Source of the DNA: Paenibacillus sp. FSL H7-0357
GTDB taxonomy: Bacteria > Bacillota > Bacilli > Paenibacillales > Paenibacillaceae
Assembly (NCBI RefSeq): GCF_000758525.1
Contig: NZ_CP009241.1
Coordinates: 5,270,001-5,334,000, forward strand
Direction: 5' to 3'
DNA length: 64,000 nucleotides
Part shown: positions 1 to 8,653 of the stretch, one piece after another
How the letters are laid out: each line of letters opens with the position of its first letter
How positions within the stretch are numbered: position 1 is the first letter of the stretch
The notes under the pieces: generated by a model
What the model saw: the letters and a program-made list of their open reading frames with translations, nothing else
What the model was told of the DNA's origin: nothing
The model's database searches: none
Translations under genes and position numbers: made by a program

Positions 1-776
1 TGATTGCCGGCATCGGTGCCGGATGTAACTTCTGCCTCTGTATCTTTACTGAATAATGTGCTAAAAAACTCCCTCACACCGCTTCCGGAGTTCTCCGCAT
101 CTTGTGGTTGTGCCTCACCAGTATTCGCATTGCTGCCGCCAGCCGCCTCACCATTATCCTTACTGTCTGCCGCCCCACCCCCAGCATTCGCATACGTACC
201 CCCTCCTGCTTCCGCACCGCCAGCTTCCGCACCGCCATCTGCCTCTACGCTGGCCTTTGTGTCATTTGCTTGCGTGCTGTGAGCTTGTGCGGCTGCCGCT
301 GCACTAACAATTGCTGCACTAATGGTACCTCTTCCGTCTGCGGCGATATTACCGTCTGTGCCTGACTGTGGTGCCTCTTGTTCCCCGGATGCGCTTGTAC
401 TTCCTCCCGGTGCCCCCTCCTGTTTCGACATACCCGCTCTGTCCGGAGCTTGCAGGCCATGATCTCCAGAGACGGTTGCTCCGCCTGCCGGAGCGCCCGC
501 CGATACAGAACCGGAAGCGGGTACCGTTTGTTCCCGGCCTAACAATCCGCCTAACTCGCCCGCAGCCTCGGCTTCTCCGGACCGGGCGGCAGTCCCCGTA
601 TGAGCTTCCCCGAGATTATCCGCTGACTGGATTGCATAACTCTCAGCTCCGTCTGCCGGAGCCGCTCCAGTTGTCCCGCCACCAACATTGCCGGCCTGCG
701 GCGCAGCCGGGCCAGCTGTCTGATTTTTTGCTTTTTTATCATTTACCTGATCACCGCTGTGAATATACCTTACCAC
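1..776 (-). CDS. Ala/Gly-rich low-complexity protein after spoVAB, partial
   Basis: A minus-strand frame opens at a GTG at 776 and stays open to the window edge, so at least 258 codons are visible and the C-terminus is missing. AAGGGGG lies 7 bases upstream, and the start is 14 bases after the spoVAB stop, so it sits where spoVAC is expected. The product is rich in Ala, Gly, Glu, Asp, Ser and Thr with short imperfect repeats (GGAEAGGAEAGGG), almost no aromatic residues and no membrane segment. Its last visible part is less repetitive (VREFFSTLFSKD). I do not recognise it. It could be a disordered N-terminal extension of a SpoVA membrane protein or a separate spore protein. Reality of the frame is well supported by the ribosome site, operon position and length; function is unknown. 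Confidence 0.75.
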   Translation of the reverse strand, partial: MVRYIHSGDQVNDKKAKNQTAGPAAPQAGNVGGGTTGAAPADGAESYAIQSADNLGEAHTGTAARSGEAEAAGELGGLLGREQTVPASGSVSAGAPAGGATVSGDHGLQAPDRAGMSKQEGAPGGSTSASGEQEAPQSGTDGNIAADGRGTISAAIVSAAAAAQAHSTQANDTKASVEADGGAEAGGAEAGGGTYANAGGGAADSKDNGEAAGGSNANTGEAQPQDAENSGSGVREFFSTLFSKDTEAEVTSGTDAGN

Positions 777-790
777 TCCATAACCCCCTT

Positions 791-1216
791 CTACTGTTGA
801 TATACAAAGAAGTCGAACAAAGAGCCTGCAACCTTGCCGCATACCATGGCCATCAGCAGCCCAAACAGATAATGCGTCATTTGCAGACGTTTTGCCAAGA
901 TCGGCAGCACATTCAAAACCTCTGTCAAAGCAGCGGCCAGCATACCGACAAATATCCCGTCAAACAGCCCAACTCCCAGTTCGACCACAGGACCTGAGCT
1001 AATCCGCCAGTTCCAGAAATCACTCATAGTGCCAAGCAGAGAACCCCCGATCATCGCCCCTTCATACCAATGAACCTTGTCGTAGGAGGAAGTCAGCTGG
1101 GCCAGCCGGGGCACCATATCAAGCACGATAAACAGAGCGATCACCCCTCCGCCTACCGCAATCCCCCCGGCGATTCCGAGCAGCAAATTCAGTCCAAGTG
1201 TAATCGGCGCGGTCAT
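791..1216 (-). CDS. spoVAB: Stage V sporulation protein AB
   Basis: This 141-residue integral membrane protein belongs to the SpoVAB family, part of the SpoVA apparatus in the inner spore membrane that moves Ca-dipicolinate during sporulation and germination. Four to five hydrophobic segments are visible, beginning with a Gly-rich helix (LLLGIAGGIAVGGGVIALF) and ending in a hydrophobic stretch before FDFFVYQQ. The length fits the family. Its ATG overlaps the spoVAA stop by four bases (ATGA), so the two are translationally coupled. In Bacillus subtilis the operon continues with spoVAC; here the next frame is a low-complexity one. Confidence 0.9.
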   Translation of the reverse strand: MTAPITLGLNLLLGIAGGIAVGGGVIALFIVLDMVPRLAQLTSSYDKVHWYEGAMIGGSLLGTMSDFWNWRISSGPVVELGVGLFDGIFVGMLAAALTEVLNVLPILAKRLQMTHYLFGLLMAMVCGKVAGSLFDFFVYQQ

Positions 1217-1875
1217 GTTCCATCCTCTTTAGGTCCTGATGGATCGTTTCCGCTGCGATTCATTTTGCTATACTCCTCGTGGACTACATAATGGTCGATA
1301 TTTTTCTGATAAAGAAACATTTCCACTTCGAGCGGAGTGGGCTCCTCATTCCATTTTTTCTTAAAGAGGTGGTTGAAAAAAATCACCATGCCAAACCCGA
1401 TGCCCAGCGAATAGGCAATCTGGAACACATAGGGGTGGTCATCCCGCCGTCCGGTCAGCATCTCCACGATGCGAACATGAACTTCCTGCATGCTGACATC
1501 GGCATGAAAATTCATAATCGTCAGCGCCGATCCGAAGAAAAGCAGCAGCCACACCAGCACAAACAGCGCAACCGAAGGTTTGCGTGCTTCGACCAGCCCT
1601 TCGATCTGCACAATCGTCCGCCCCTCGCCAATCGGTTGGATGTCAGCACCCGGTATCAATTCGTGAATATGCGGGATAACCGTCAACAGGTCGATCAGAA
1701 TGAGGTTCCCGTCACTCTGTGCCGGCTTCAGCAGCAGAATTGAATACAGCGGCTCCCTCCACTCCGGCTCGGTGATTAAATAAGCGATATCCCGCAGCGT
1801 GACCCCTTTCCCTTTGGGCACCGTTACCCGATTCTTAAGCTGTATGTAAATGGCGGGAGCCGAATAAGTGTTCAT
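1213..1875 (-). CDS. spoVAA: Stage V sporulation protein AA
   Basis: SpoVAA (220 residues) is the first protein of the SpoVA channel operon. The N-terminal soluble domain carries the family pattern IYIQLKNRVTVPKG followed by LRDIAY. Two membrane helices occupy the C-terminal half (ALFVLVWLLLFFGSALTI and a later IGFGMVIFF). The start at 1875 (MNTYSAP) was chosen over a longer frame because AGGAGGTG lies five bases upstream. A charged tail rich in Asn, Ser and Lys follows the last helix. The gene heads a minus-strand operon with spoVAB. Confidence 0.93.
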   Translation of the reverse strand: MNTYSAPAIYIQLKNRVTVPKGKGVTLRDIAYLITEPEWREPLYSILLLKPAQSDGNLILIDLLTVIPHIHELIPGADIQPIGEGRTIVQIEGLVEARKPSVALFVLVWLLLFFGSALTIMNFHADVSMQEVHVRIVEMLTGRRDDHPYVFQIAYSLGIGFGMVIFFNHLFKKKWNEEPTPLEVEMFLYQKNIDHYVVHEEYSKMNRSGNDPSGPKEDGT

Positions 1876-1929
1876 CCGTACACCTCCTATTGTTGTCGTG
1901 AAAAGCAGGATGAGACGCAAGAATAACGG

Positions 1930-1960
1930 TAGTATGGGAGAAAAGGCTTATTTTTACTCC
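1930..1960 (-). promoter_or_regulatory. Candidate sigma-G promoter of the spoVA operon
   Basis: On the minus strand GGAGTA (1955-1960) and CATACTA (1930-1936) are 18 bases apart, about 55 bases upstream of the spoVAA start. CATACTA fits the CATWHTA -10 consensus I recall for forespore sigma-G, which transcribes spoVA in B. subtilis. The -35 match is partial. This is inferred by eye. Confidence 0.45.
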
Positions 1961-2140
1961 AGACCAGCAGAATTCAAGTTGAGGCATCGCCTCTTTAGCA
2001 CACAGAAACACTTTCCATTGATCTGTTCCTGCGGATTAGTATCCAAAAAATGCATAAGTTCCGATTGTTTATCGCTATCGGAAAAGCACCATATCAACTA
2101 CCAGTTGACTGGCTAGCGTGCTGGACAGACGCACAAAAAA

Positions 2141-2167
2141 GCAGACCGGGCGATTCCCCTTGTCTGC
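2141..2167. repeat. Inverted repeat GCAGAC/GTCTGC
   Basis: GCAGAC (2141-2146) pairs with GTCTGC (2162-2167), with a run of six A on the left that becomes T on the minus strand. It resembles a weak minus-strand terminator downstream of the stronger hairpin at 2229. The rest of 1961-2221 shows no gene I can support. Confidence 0.4.
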
Positions 2168-2221
2168 CTTATCCTTTGTTTATTGGTGCTGCGTTCATTC
2201 TTGTAAATTCAGTGCAGTAGG

Positions 2222-2266
2222 AAAAAAAGGATGTCTCCCACAGCCGTATGGCTGAAGGGAACATCC
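2222..2266 (-). terminator. Rho-independent terminator of the EamA gene
   Basis: GGATGT (2229-2234) pairs with ACATCC (2261-2266), with inner CCC/GGG and AGCC/GGCT pairs closing a GTAT loop. On the minus strand it is followed by seven T (2228 down to 2222). It lies about 70 bases past the EamA stop. Confidence 0.85.
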
Positions 2267-2338
2267 TCCTCTTCTACTCAAAACCCGGAGGGTCACCCCC
2301 TCAGGCCTACTTTATATTACTCAGAAAGCCGCCACGCA

Positions 2339-3292
2339 CTAGTTGAGTGATTCCTGACGGCTCTGTTGATTAGAGATAAGGAACAGCGCGGTCCAAATCA
2401 GCGCAAAGCCGATAATTTGCGGCAAGGTTACCAGCAGATCGAAGAAAATCCAGTTGATCAGGATTCCCGTCATCGGGAAGCTGAGCTCTGCCAAGGTGGC
2501 AACGGAAGCTTTGGTGGTGTTAAGACCTTTGTAATACAGCAGCATACTAAGCAGTCCGGGCAGCAGTGCCTGCAGCAGCAGATTGATCGCAATCGCCGTT
2601 GAAGCGCCCAGTCCGCCGTGTACCTGCCAGGGAGCACCCTCCATAGCGGTGACGACGAACAAGAGAGGTAATGCCAGAATGAACCGCAGTGAAGTCACCG
2701 TTTCATACTTCATTGAACCCAGTAAATAGCGGCCCATTACTGTAGATCCGCCCCACAAGGCAGCGGCACCGAGCGCCAGCAGACTGCCGACACTGATAAA
2801 GCTGTTCACATGTCCGAAGGGTGCGGTCCAGCCAAAGGTCAGCAGATAAGTCCCTGCCAGTGCAATCACTATAAGCGGTCCGAAATTTCGGGGCAGGCGT
2901 TCTTTAAGGATGACAGCCGCCAGTCCGATGGCAAAGATCGGCTGCAGCTTCTGCAGTAGAAGCACCGCATTGAGATCTCCGCTGGACAAGGCTTTGGTGA
3001 AGAGAATCGTAGCCACGGCGGAGCCGCCCCAAGATACAACCATTAGGGCTCCGGCCTGACGCAGACGAATTCCTTTCAGTTCAGCGCGATGCCGCCAAAG
3101 TACCGGAGCGGCAGCCAGAAAGAGCACAACATGCTCCAGCAGAACGATCTGTGAAGAGGTCATTGATTTGAGCAGGATGATGCGGAACAGCGGATCGACG
3201 CCCCATAGCGCCGCTCCCAGCACAACCAGCCAGAACCCGCCGCGCAGCGGCGCCTGGCGCACCTCTGAAGTTGAAGCAGTTACATTACTCAT
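2339..3292 (-). CDS. EamA/DMT transporter under FMN riboswitch control
   Basis: A 317-residue drug/metabolite transporter with ten predicted helices in two EamA repeats (roughly 15-145 and 165-305). The start MSNVTAS at 3292 follows AAGGAGA; the longer frame would read into the riboswitch terminator. Its leader holds an FMN riboswitch and an intrinsic terminator, so expression should fall when FMN is plentiful. Established knowledge: RibN riboflavin transporters of proteobacteria are EamA proteins, while Firmicutes usually import riboflavin with RibU. Inference: this is a riboflavin or flavin-precursor transporter. Sequence alone does not show direction or substrate, and a general metabolite exporter remains possible. 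Confidence 0.85.
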   Translation of the reverse strand: MSNVTASTSEVRQAPLRGGFWLVVLGAALWGVDPLFRIILLKSMTSSQIVLLEHVVLFLAAAPVLWRHRAELKGIRLRQAGALMVVSWGGSAVATILFTKALSSGDLNAVLLLQKLQPIFAIGLAAVILKERLPRNFGPLIVIALAGTYLLTFGWTAPFGHVNSFISVGSLLALGAAALWGGSTVMGRYLLGSMKYETVTSLRFILALPLLFVVTAMEGAPWQVHGGLGASTAIAINLLLQALLPGLLSMLLYYKGLNTTKASVATLAELSFPMTGILINWIFFDLLVTLPQIIGFALIWTALFLISNQQSRQESLN

Positions 3293-3334
3293 AATTCCAT
3301 TCTCCTTGTCGATACAAACCCTCGATAAGAGACC

Positions 3335-3376
3335 AAAAACCCCCGCGCTGCCTTCTGAGGGGCAACCATCGGGGGT
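3335..3376 (-). terminator. Riboswitch expression-platform terminator
   Basis: On the minus strand ACCCCCG (complement of 3370-3376) pairs with CGGGGGT (complement of 3339-3345), followed by TTTTT (3339 to 3335). It lies between the FMN aptamer and the EamA start, the position of a ligand-stabilised transcription terminator. Confidence 0.8.
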
Positions 3377-3425
3377 CATTATCAATAAAGACCATCAGGA
3401 ATAAACCTGTCGTCTTTATCTTATG

Positions 3426-3570
3426 ATCCTCTCCCATCCGGACTTTACCGTCGGCTCTGGAATGTCACCAGATCAGTCCTTTCCGCTGCTGACAGCGAGA
3501 AGGAGTCGCGGGCTGAGTTCGCTTTGAACATCACCGCCGGTCAGGAATTTCACCTTACCCCGAGAATCTT
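3426..3570 (-). ncRNA. FMN riboswitch (RFN element)
   Basis: Read on the minus strand from 3570, conserved RFN blocks appear in order: TTCTCGGGG, GGTGAAATTCC, GACCGGCGGT (3533-3542), AGCCCGCGA, GATCTGGTG, GAGCCGACGGT and AGTCCGGATGGGAGA (3430-3444). These are the core of the six-stem FMN aptamer. A terminator follows, then the EamA gene, so it acts as a transcription-attenuation switch for that single gene rather than for rib biosynthesis genes. Confidence 0.95.
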
Positions 3571-3777
3571 GTATTCCGTTATTTTTTTCACAATCTCAGG
3601 ATACTCCCGTTTATGAATTTCGTCCAGTATTTTATGAAAATATACACATTTTTTCATTCATCACCGCATTTCATGCCCTCTAAATGATATTTTTTTGTAA
3701 TTCCTGCTGAATTCATTAAGTTATAATAGAATTATGTGAATTATCCATATTCTTCATCCATTGAAAGAGAGGCTCTT

Positions 3778-4950
3778 ATGAAAAGACCACTTGGAACAAA
3801 CTTGCCGTTATCATTTATCGCTGTAGCCGCTATTGCATTTGCCGAAACTATCGCCTATTTCGTTATCTCCTTGTTTGGAGGGATGCAATTTTATGCCCCG
3901 CTTTCCGCTGTTGTCGCTTTTGCCCTTGCAGTTTATGCAGTGCTGGCGATCTTTGACTTGTTCAATCTGCGTATCCGGCGGATCGTGTTCGCCTCTTTCG
4001 CCGGGGTATGTCTACTGGCGGCAGGCGTTTATGAAATCAATCAGGCTTATGTGAACAGCCTCGCTGAAGTGAATGACCGGGAGATTTCTCTGGAGAAATA
4101 TAAACCTTTCCAGCCGGAATCCAAGATAGCCATACTGGACCAAACCTCCACTTATAAGATCATAGACGAGCTTCCGCGGCTGGACGGTGCAACCGCACTC
4201 TACCCGCTATATTCGGCATTTGTTCAAGCCGTCTACCCGAAGGACGACTATAGCGTATATGATTTTGAGAGCAGTACGGTAGTCTGCACTTCGACCTCCA
4301 CTGCTTATGATCGTCTGATCGATGGAGATACGGATATTATTTTTGCAGCAGCCCCCTCTCTCTCCCAACAGAAATCAGCCAAAGCAGCAGGCAAAGAGCT
4401 AGTTCTTACGCCCATTGGCCGAGAGGCATTTGTCTTCTTCGTTCATACGCGGAACAAGGTGGACGGACTGACCACACAGCAAATCAAGGATATCTATTCC
4501 GGTAAGCTGACAAATTGGAAACAGGTAGGCGGCAAACGGGACTCGATCCGGGCATTCCAGCGGGAAGAAAACAGCGGCAGCCAGACTATGCTTGAGAAAA
4601 TCATGGAGGGCACACCGCTCATGGCAGCTCCGCAAAAAGATGTTATGGATGTGATGAGCGGCATTATCAGCCAGACCGCCAGCTACCGTAATTATAAAAA
4701 TGCTCTTGGCTTCAGCTTCCTGTTCTACGCCTCGGAGATGAACAGCAATAACGAGATCAAGCTGCTGGCCGTCGACGGTGTTGAACCCGGCAGGGAGAGC
4801 ATTCGCAGCGGAGCCTATCCTTTTGCCTCCGAATTTTATGCTGTGACCGCCGGGAGCTCCAATCCGCATATCCAGCCTTTTCTGGATTGGATAGTTTCCC
4901 CCGAGGGTCAGGAGCTGGTGGCAAAAACTGGCTATACCCCGGTAAAATAA
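3778..4950 (+). CDS. Membrane-anchored PstS-like phosphate-binding protein
   Basis: The 390-residue product starts at ATG 3778 after GAAAGAGAGG; a GTG frame from 3736 is longer but less well placed. The first 90 residues hold three hydrophobic helices instead of a lipoprotein signal. The rest is a PstS/PBP-like solute-binding domain: the phosphate-contact segment NSGSQTMLEKIM and the C-terminal FLDWIVSPEGQELV resemble that family. No pstC, pstA or pstB lies nearby, so it may be a sensor or auxiliary binder rather than part of a complete importer. The family assignment is good; the ligand and role are inferred. Confidence 0.8.
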   Translation: MKRPLGTNLPLSFIAVAAIAFAETIAYFVISLFGGMQFYAPLSAVVAFALAVYAVLAIFDLFNLRIRRIVFASFAGVCLLAAGVYEINQAYVNSLAEVNDREISLEKYKPFQPESKIAILDQTSTYKIIDELPRLDGATALYPLYSAFVQAVYPKDDYSVYDFESSTVVCTSTSTAYDRLIDGDTDIIFAAAPSLSQQKSAKAAGKELVLTPIGREAFVFFVHTRNKVDGLTTQQIKDIYSGKLTNWKQVGGKRDSIRAFQREENSGSQTMLEKIMEGTPLMAAPQKDVMDVMSGIISQTASYRNYKNALGFSFLFYASEMNSNNEIKLLAVDGVEPGRESIRSGAYPFASEFYAVTAGSSNPHIQPFLDWIVSPEGQELVAKTGYTPVK

Positions 4951-4988
4951 GCTTCTGGACTACTCCCCTACCCCAAACGCAGATACAC

Positions 4989-5028
4989 AAAAAAGCAGCA
5001 GGTTCACGGATACCCGGGTCCCTGCTGC
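4989..5028. terminator. Bidirectional terminator
   Basis: GCAGCAGG (4995-5002) pairs with CCTGCTGC (5021-5028). The minus strand continues into six T, so it mainly serves the carboxylesterase gene, and it lies between two convergent genes. Confidence 0.75.
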
Positions 5029-5082
5029 TTCTCTATGATGCCGGTCTTCTTTTTTTGTACAACAAGCAACTTCGCTCAGCTA

Positions 5083-6594
5083 CTATTCTGACAACGTCCC
5101 GGCAGATGAGTCTTGAGGCGGGTTCTCTTGTGCTGACAGCAGCCGTGTCCGCTTCTTCCGATCCGGATCAGCCACGATGCGGATGTCCTGCTCAAAGATC
5201 AGGGTAGCGCGGTTGTCCAATGTATACTGCGGCCAAGATAGGCCTGGCACCGACGGATCGCCACGGTGGGCAAAGGCTGTCCAGGCGTAGAGCATCGCAT
5301 CCGACAAACTCTCCATGGCAGGAGTAACCTCTACTCCATAATGCGCCATGTGCGATAAATTATTAAATACATAGCAGATTTCCGCACCATGTACAGCCTT
5401 CTCGAGCAGCGGATGGCCGGGGATGGTCCAGTCGAACCGGTACATCCATACCGGGGCATAGCGATGCTGCCGCTCAGCGATAGATATGGAGCTGTCCCAG
5501 AAAAAGAGATCTGTCAGAAAATCGGCTTGACCCTCCACGGTCTTGGGATAATGAAGCGCGAGTTCAGCCAAATTTTCTACTCCCATCATCATTTCCAGAG
5601 ATTGAAGCGACTGGTCAAAGTTCTCTGCCGAACCACTTCCCCGGAAGAACAGGTTGCCCTCATGAAGATTCGTCCCGATCACAAGCGGTATACCGCTTGC
5701 TACACCGTCTGCAATAGCCTGCGCCGGATCTGCCGGCAATGTATCCGGCTCAATAACGGGCTGGAACAGCATGCTCATCGCATTGCCGGACAGCTTGTAA
5801 ACCATCGCGCCTGCTGCCTTCAATATTTGCTCTGCCGGAAGCGTGTCCAGCAGTGTGGTATCGCCGCCTGGACGAATCCCGAGCTCGGCCAGAAAAGCTG
5901 CACCAATCTCTTCACCTTGCTGCGCCTTCAGGGTCTGTGCAGCCCCGCTCTGCATAATAGCTCCGGCAAACAAGCCTTCTGCCGCAGGCATCGCCAGCAG
6001 CGCGGCAATACTCATGCTGCCCGCAGACTCGCCGAAGAGAGTAACGCGTTTCGGGTCCCCGCCAAACGCGGCAATATTGCCCTGCACCCATTGTAGTGCG
6101 GCAATCTGGTCCAGCAGACCGGCATTGGAGGCCAAGCCGCCGCCAAACGGCGACAAATGCATGAAACCGAACGGTCCCAGCCGATAATTGACGGTAACCA
6201 CAATAACTTTGCCCTTACTGGCCAAATGGGTACCTTCGAACATCGGCTGGCTGCCGGCTCCGGTTACAAAAGTGCCCCCATGAATCCATACCATGACCGG
6301 CAGGGCTTCACCTTCAGCCTGTGGCGACCAGATGTTCAGGTACAGGCAATCTTCGGAATATTCCGGAGTTGTACCTCCGAATCGGGTGCTGCCGGTACTG
6401 ACAGGCTGATGGCTGACCGGGCCGAATTCCCTGGCCTCTCTAATGGAACTCCATGGCTCCGGCGGCTGTGGCGCGCGAAATCGCAGCTCACCCACAGGCG
6501 GGGCGGCAAAAGGAATTCCGCGCCAGATGTTCACATCGTCACTTTGTATTCCTTGCAGCTTCCCATATAATGTTTCTGCCACGGGACCTGTCAT
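5083..6594 (-). CDS. Type B carboxylesterase (PnbA-like)
   Basis: A 503-residue cytoplasmic alpha/beta-hydrolase of the carboxylesterase type B family. The nucleophile elbow GESAGS lies at about residues 185-190, the oxyanion segment WIHGGTFVTGAG near 100, and the likely catalytic His in VHGAEICYVF near 400. No signal peptide is present. The start MTGPVAE at 6594 follows AAGGATGA. It begins 21 bases after the AI-2E family gene stop, so the two are probably co-transcribed. Members hydrolyse p-nitrobenzyl and other esters; the natural substrate cannot be read from the sequence. Confidence 0.9.
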   Translation of the reverse strand: MTGPVAETLYGKLQGIQSDDVNIWRGIPFAAPPVGELRFRAPQPPEPWSSIREAREFGPVSHQPVSTGSTRFGGTTPEYSEDCLYLNIWSPQAEGEALPVMVWIHGGTFVTGAGSQPMFEGTHLASKGKVIVVTVNYRLGPFGFMHLSPFGGGLASNAGLLDQIAALQWVQGNIAAFGGDPKRVTLFGESAGSMSIAALLAMPAAEGLFAGAIMQSGAAQTLKAQQGEEIGAAFLAELGIRPGGDTTLLDTLPAEQILKAAGAMVYKLSGNAMSMLFQPVIEPDTLPADPAQAIADGVASGIPLVIGTNLHEGNLFFRGSGSAENFDQSLQSLEMMMGVENLAELALHYPKTVEGQADFLTDLFFWDSSISIAERQHRYAPVWMYRFDWTIPGHPLLEKAVHGAEICYVFNNLSHMAHYGVEVTPAMESLSDAMLYAWTAFAHRGDPSVPGLSWPQYTLDNRATLIFEQDIRIVADPDRKKRTRLLSAQENPPQDSSAGTLSE

Positions 6595-6614
6595 AAAACA
6601 ATCATCCTTTCGCG

Positions 6615-7769
6615 TTATTCCTTTTTTTCTTCGATCACTTGATATAATCCGGAGCGGAAACGGAACCACTGGAAGACATGGGTAACGACCACCTTCAGCA
6701 CGGCATATCCCGGTACAGCCAGGATAATGCCAAGCACGCCGAACATTTTACCGGCAAAAATAATGACGAAAATTATAGTAATCGGATGAATCTTCAGCGA
6801 CTTGCCCATGATCTGCGGCGAAATAAATTTACCTTCAATCAGCTGGACCGCAGTCCAGACGAAGATCATTTTAAGCAGCATGAACGGAGAAGTCACCATC
6901 GCAACGATCAAGGCTGGAGTAATGGCAATGGCCGGACCCAAATAGGGAACTACCGCCGTACAGGCTGCAACGATCGCCAGCACCAGGGAATACTCCAGCC
7001 CGATAATCAAATACCCGATATAGAGCAGCGCACCGATGCAGCAGCTTACGATAATTTGTCCGCGGATATAGGAAGCCACCTGGCTGTTCATCTCGGACAT
7101 TACTTCCCGAGTCTGCGGCTGCAAGCCGGTAGGGATGAACCTCATCAGGTAATCAGGCAGCTTTTTGCCGTCACGGAGCAGGTAGAACAGGATAAATGGC
7201 GTGGTTACCACAGCCAGAACAATTTCGGTCAATGCCCCAACGAAGCTGCCAACGCCATTCACTGCGTTATTCAGAAAGGAGGTGGCCCATGTTGTCACCT
7301 TGCTGGTGATATTAGTGAAGTCCATGCCAATATTCTCCTGAATGCGCTCGAACTGCGCACTACCGGTCAGATTAACGAATTCCTGCTGAATCTGCTCACT
7401 GTATTTAGGGAAATTATCAATCAGTCCAAGCAGCTGGGTGCGGATTATCGGAATGACTGTCAGCAGAATTAGTGTAATAATCCCGGCGATCAACAGATAC
7501 AGAATCACAATCCCATAGGCACGCTTCACTTTGCTTCTTCTCTCCAGCCGGTCTACCAGCGGATTCAGCAAGTAGTAGGCGATTCCTGAGAGCAGCAGCG
7601 GAGCTGCCACTGTGTGCAGCAGAACCGATATCGGCTTGAAGATAAACGGAACCTTGGAGAACACCAGAATCGTAACTCCGATAAGTAAAATAATCAGTAA
7701 AGAAACCACAAATTTGTTATTTAGAAAAAACTTTTTAAACCTCTCAGGCCATACCTGCACCCTTTCCAT
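6615..7769 (-). CDS. AI-2E family transporter
   Basis: A 384-residue membrane protein of the AI-2E (UPF0118/PerM) family with about eight helices, an N-terminal helix pair, a long extracytoplasmic segment (about 90-150) and the C-terminal cluster PYLGPAIAITPALIVA typical of the family. The start at 7769 (MERVQVW) follows GGGGGAAAG. Members have been linked to autoinducer-2 export, Na+/H+ exchange or unknown transport, so the name does not establish the substrate. It is the first gene of a pair with the carboxylesterase. Confidence 0.88.
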   Translation of the reverse strand: MERVQVWPERFKKFFLNNKFVVSLLIILLIGVTILVFSKVPFIFKPISVLLHTVAAPLLLSGIAYYLLNPLVDRLERRSKVKRAYGIVILYLLIAGIITLILLTVIPIIRTQLLGLIDNFPKYSEQIQQEFVNLTGSAQFERIQENIGMDFTNITSKVTTWATSFLNNAVNGVGSFVGALTEIVLAVVTTPFILFYLLRDGKKLPDYLMRFIPTGLQPQTREVMSEMNSQVASYIRGQIIVSCCIGALLYIGYLIIGLEYSLVLAIVAACTAVVPYLGPAIAITPALIVAMVTSPFMLLKMIFVWTAVQLIEGKFISPQIMGKSLKIHPITIIFVIIFAGKMFGVLGIILAVPGYAVLKVVVTHVFQWFRFRSGLYQVIEEKKE

Positions 7770-7939
7770 TACCGCTTTCCCCCTAATACAAAGACTTATC
7801 TGTAAGTGTGATAAATTGCACTTGCTATTAGCATAGTCAACGCAGGGGTTGCAAGTCAAATTTTCAGCACTAGCGCCCCTCTATGAAATTCTGCACCTTT
7901 TACCTTCGTTTTTGAAAGTTCCAGATCCAGATATCATCC

Positions 7940-8638
7940 TCAAATCAAAGGTTTATGTAAACTTACCAGCAGCTTTTCCACTAGGCACAATGCATTCAGG
8001 GAGACCGATTCCACATGGGTTTCAAAGCTTTCAACACTTTCTTCGTCCGCATGGTCCGATATCGAACGGATAACAACAAAAGGAATATGATTGACATAGC
8101 AGGTCTGCGCAATGCTTGCGCTCTCCATGTCCACACACATCGCCCCAAAGGAGTCCAGCCGTTTGCGCTTTTCACTGCTGGCGATGAACTCTTCCCCGGA
8201 GATCATTTTTCCGGCGTAGATATTTCCATGATCTTGATCCTCTCCGGCAATACGGATACATTCATTAACCATCGCTGTATCGGCCTCTATGAAAATGCTC
8301 TTCATCCATGGATGGTACTCCGTCAGGATTTCCTGCGGAAGATCATGATGGGCTACCGCGGTAGAGATGACCACATCCCCGTGCTTCAGGCTGTCCCCCA
8401 ATGCTCCGGCGGCACCTGTCAAAATAATATGTGTGACTTCAAGTATGTCAATCAGCACCTGCGTCGCAATGCAGGCGTTGACTTTACCCACCCCGCAGAT
8501 TACCAGAACCACTTGAGCCTCTCCGTAGAATCCGGAATAGAATTTCAGGGATGCTTTTTCATAAACCGAATCTATATAACATTTCTTTATCAGATGTTCA
8601 ATTTCTTCATCCGATGGTCCTATTACACCTGTGATCAC
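7940..8638 (-). CDS. 5'-methylthioadenosine/S-adenosylhomocysteine nucleosidase-like
   Basis: A 232-residue nucleoside phosphorylase-fold protein resembling MTA/SAH nucleosidase (MtnN), which splits off adenine and feeds methionine salvage and S-ribosylhomocysteine formation. Visible signatures are the N-terminal IGPSDEEIEHL with the acidic position expected at about 12, GVGKVNACIATQ, VDMESASIAQ with the substrate-binding Glu, and RSISDHAD with the catalytic Asp. The start is a GTG at 8638 with GGGAGG upstream. It lies 15 bases behind the SDR gene. Divergence from typical MtnN (for example SGEEFIAS) leaves room for another nucleoside substrate. Confidence 0.85.
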   Translation of the reverse strand: MITGVIGPSDEEIEHLIKKCYIDSVYEKASLKFYSGFYGEAQVVLVICGVGKVNACIATQVLIDILEVTHIILTGAAGALGDSLKHGDVVISTAVAHHDLPQEILTEYHPWMKSIFIEADTAMVNECIRIAGEDQDHGNIYAGKMISGEEFIASSEKRKRLDSFGAMCVDMESASIAQTCYVNHIPFVVIRSISDHADEESVESFETHVESVSLNALCLVEKLLVSLHKPLI

Positions 8639-8653
8639 AAAAACAACCTCCCG

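Noticed and set aside
368..997. Plus-strand 209-codon frame
   Set aside because: Covers spoVAB and the GTG-started frame in antisense, with no ribosome site and no recognisable product.
1868..2116. Plus-strand 82-codon frame upstream of spoVAA
   Set aside because: No convincing ribosome site; it overlaps the spoVAA start region and the likely sigma-G promoter.
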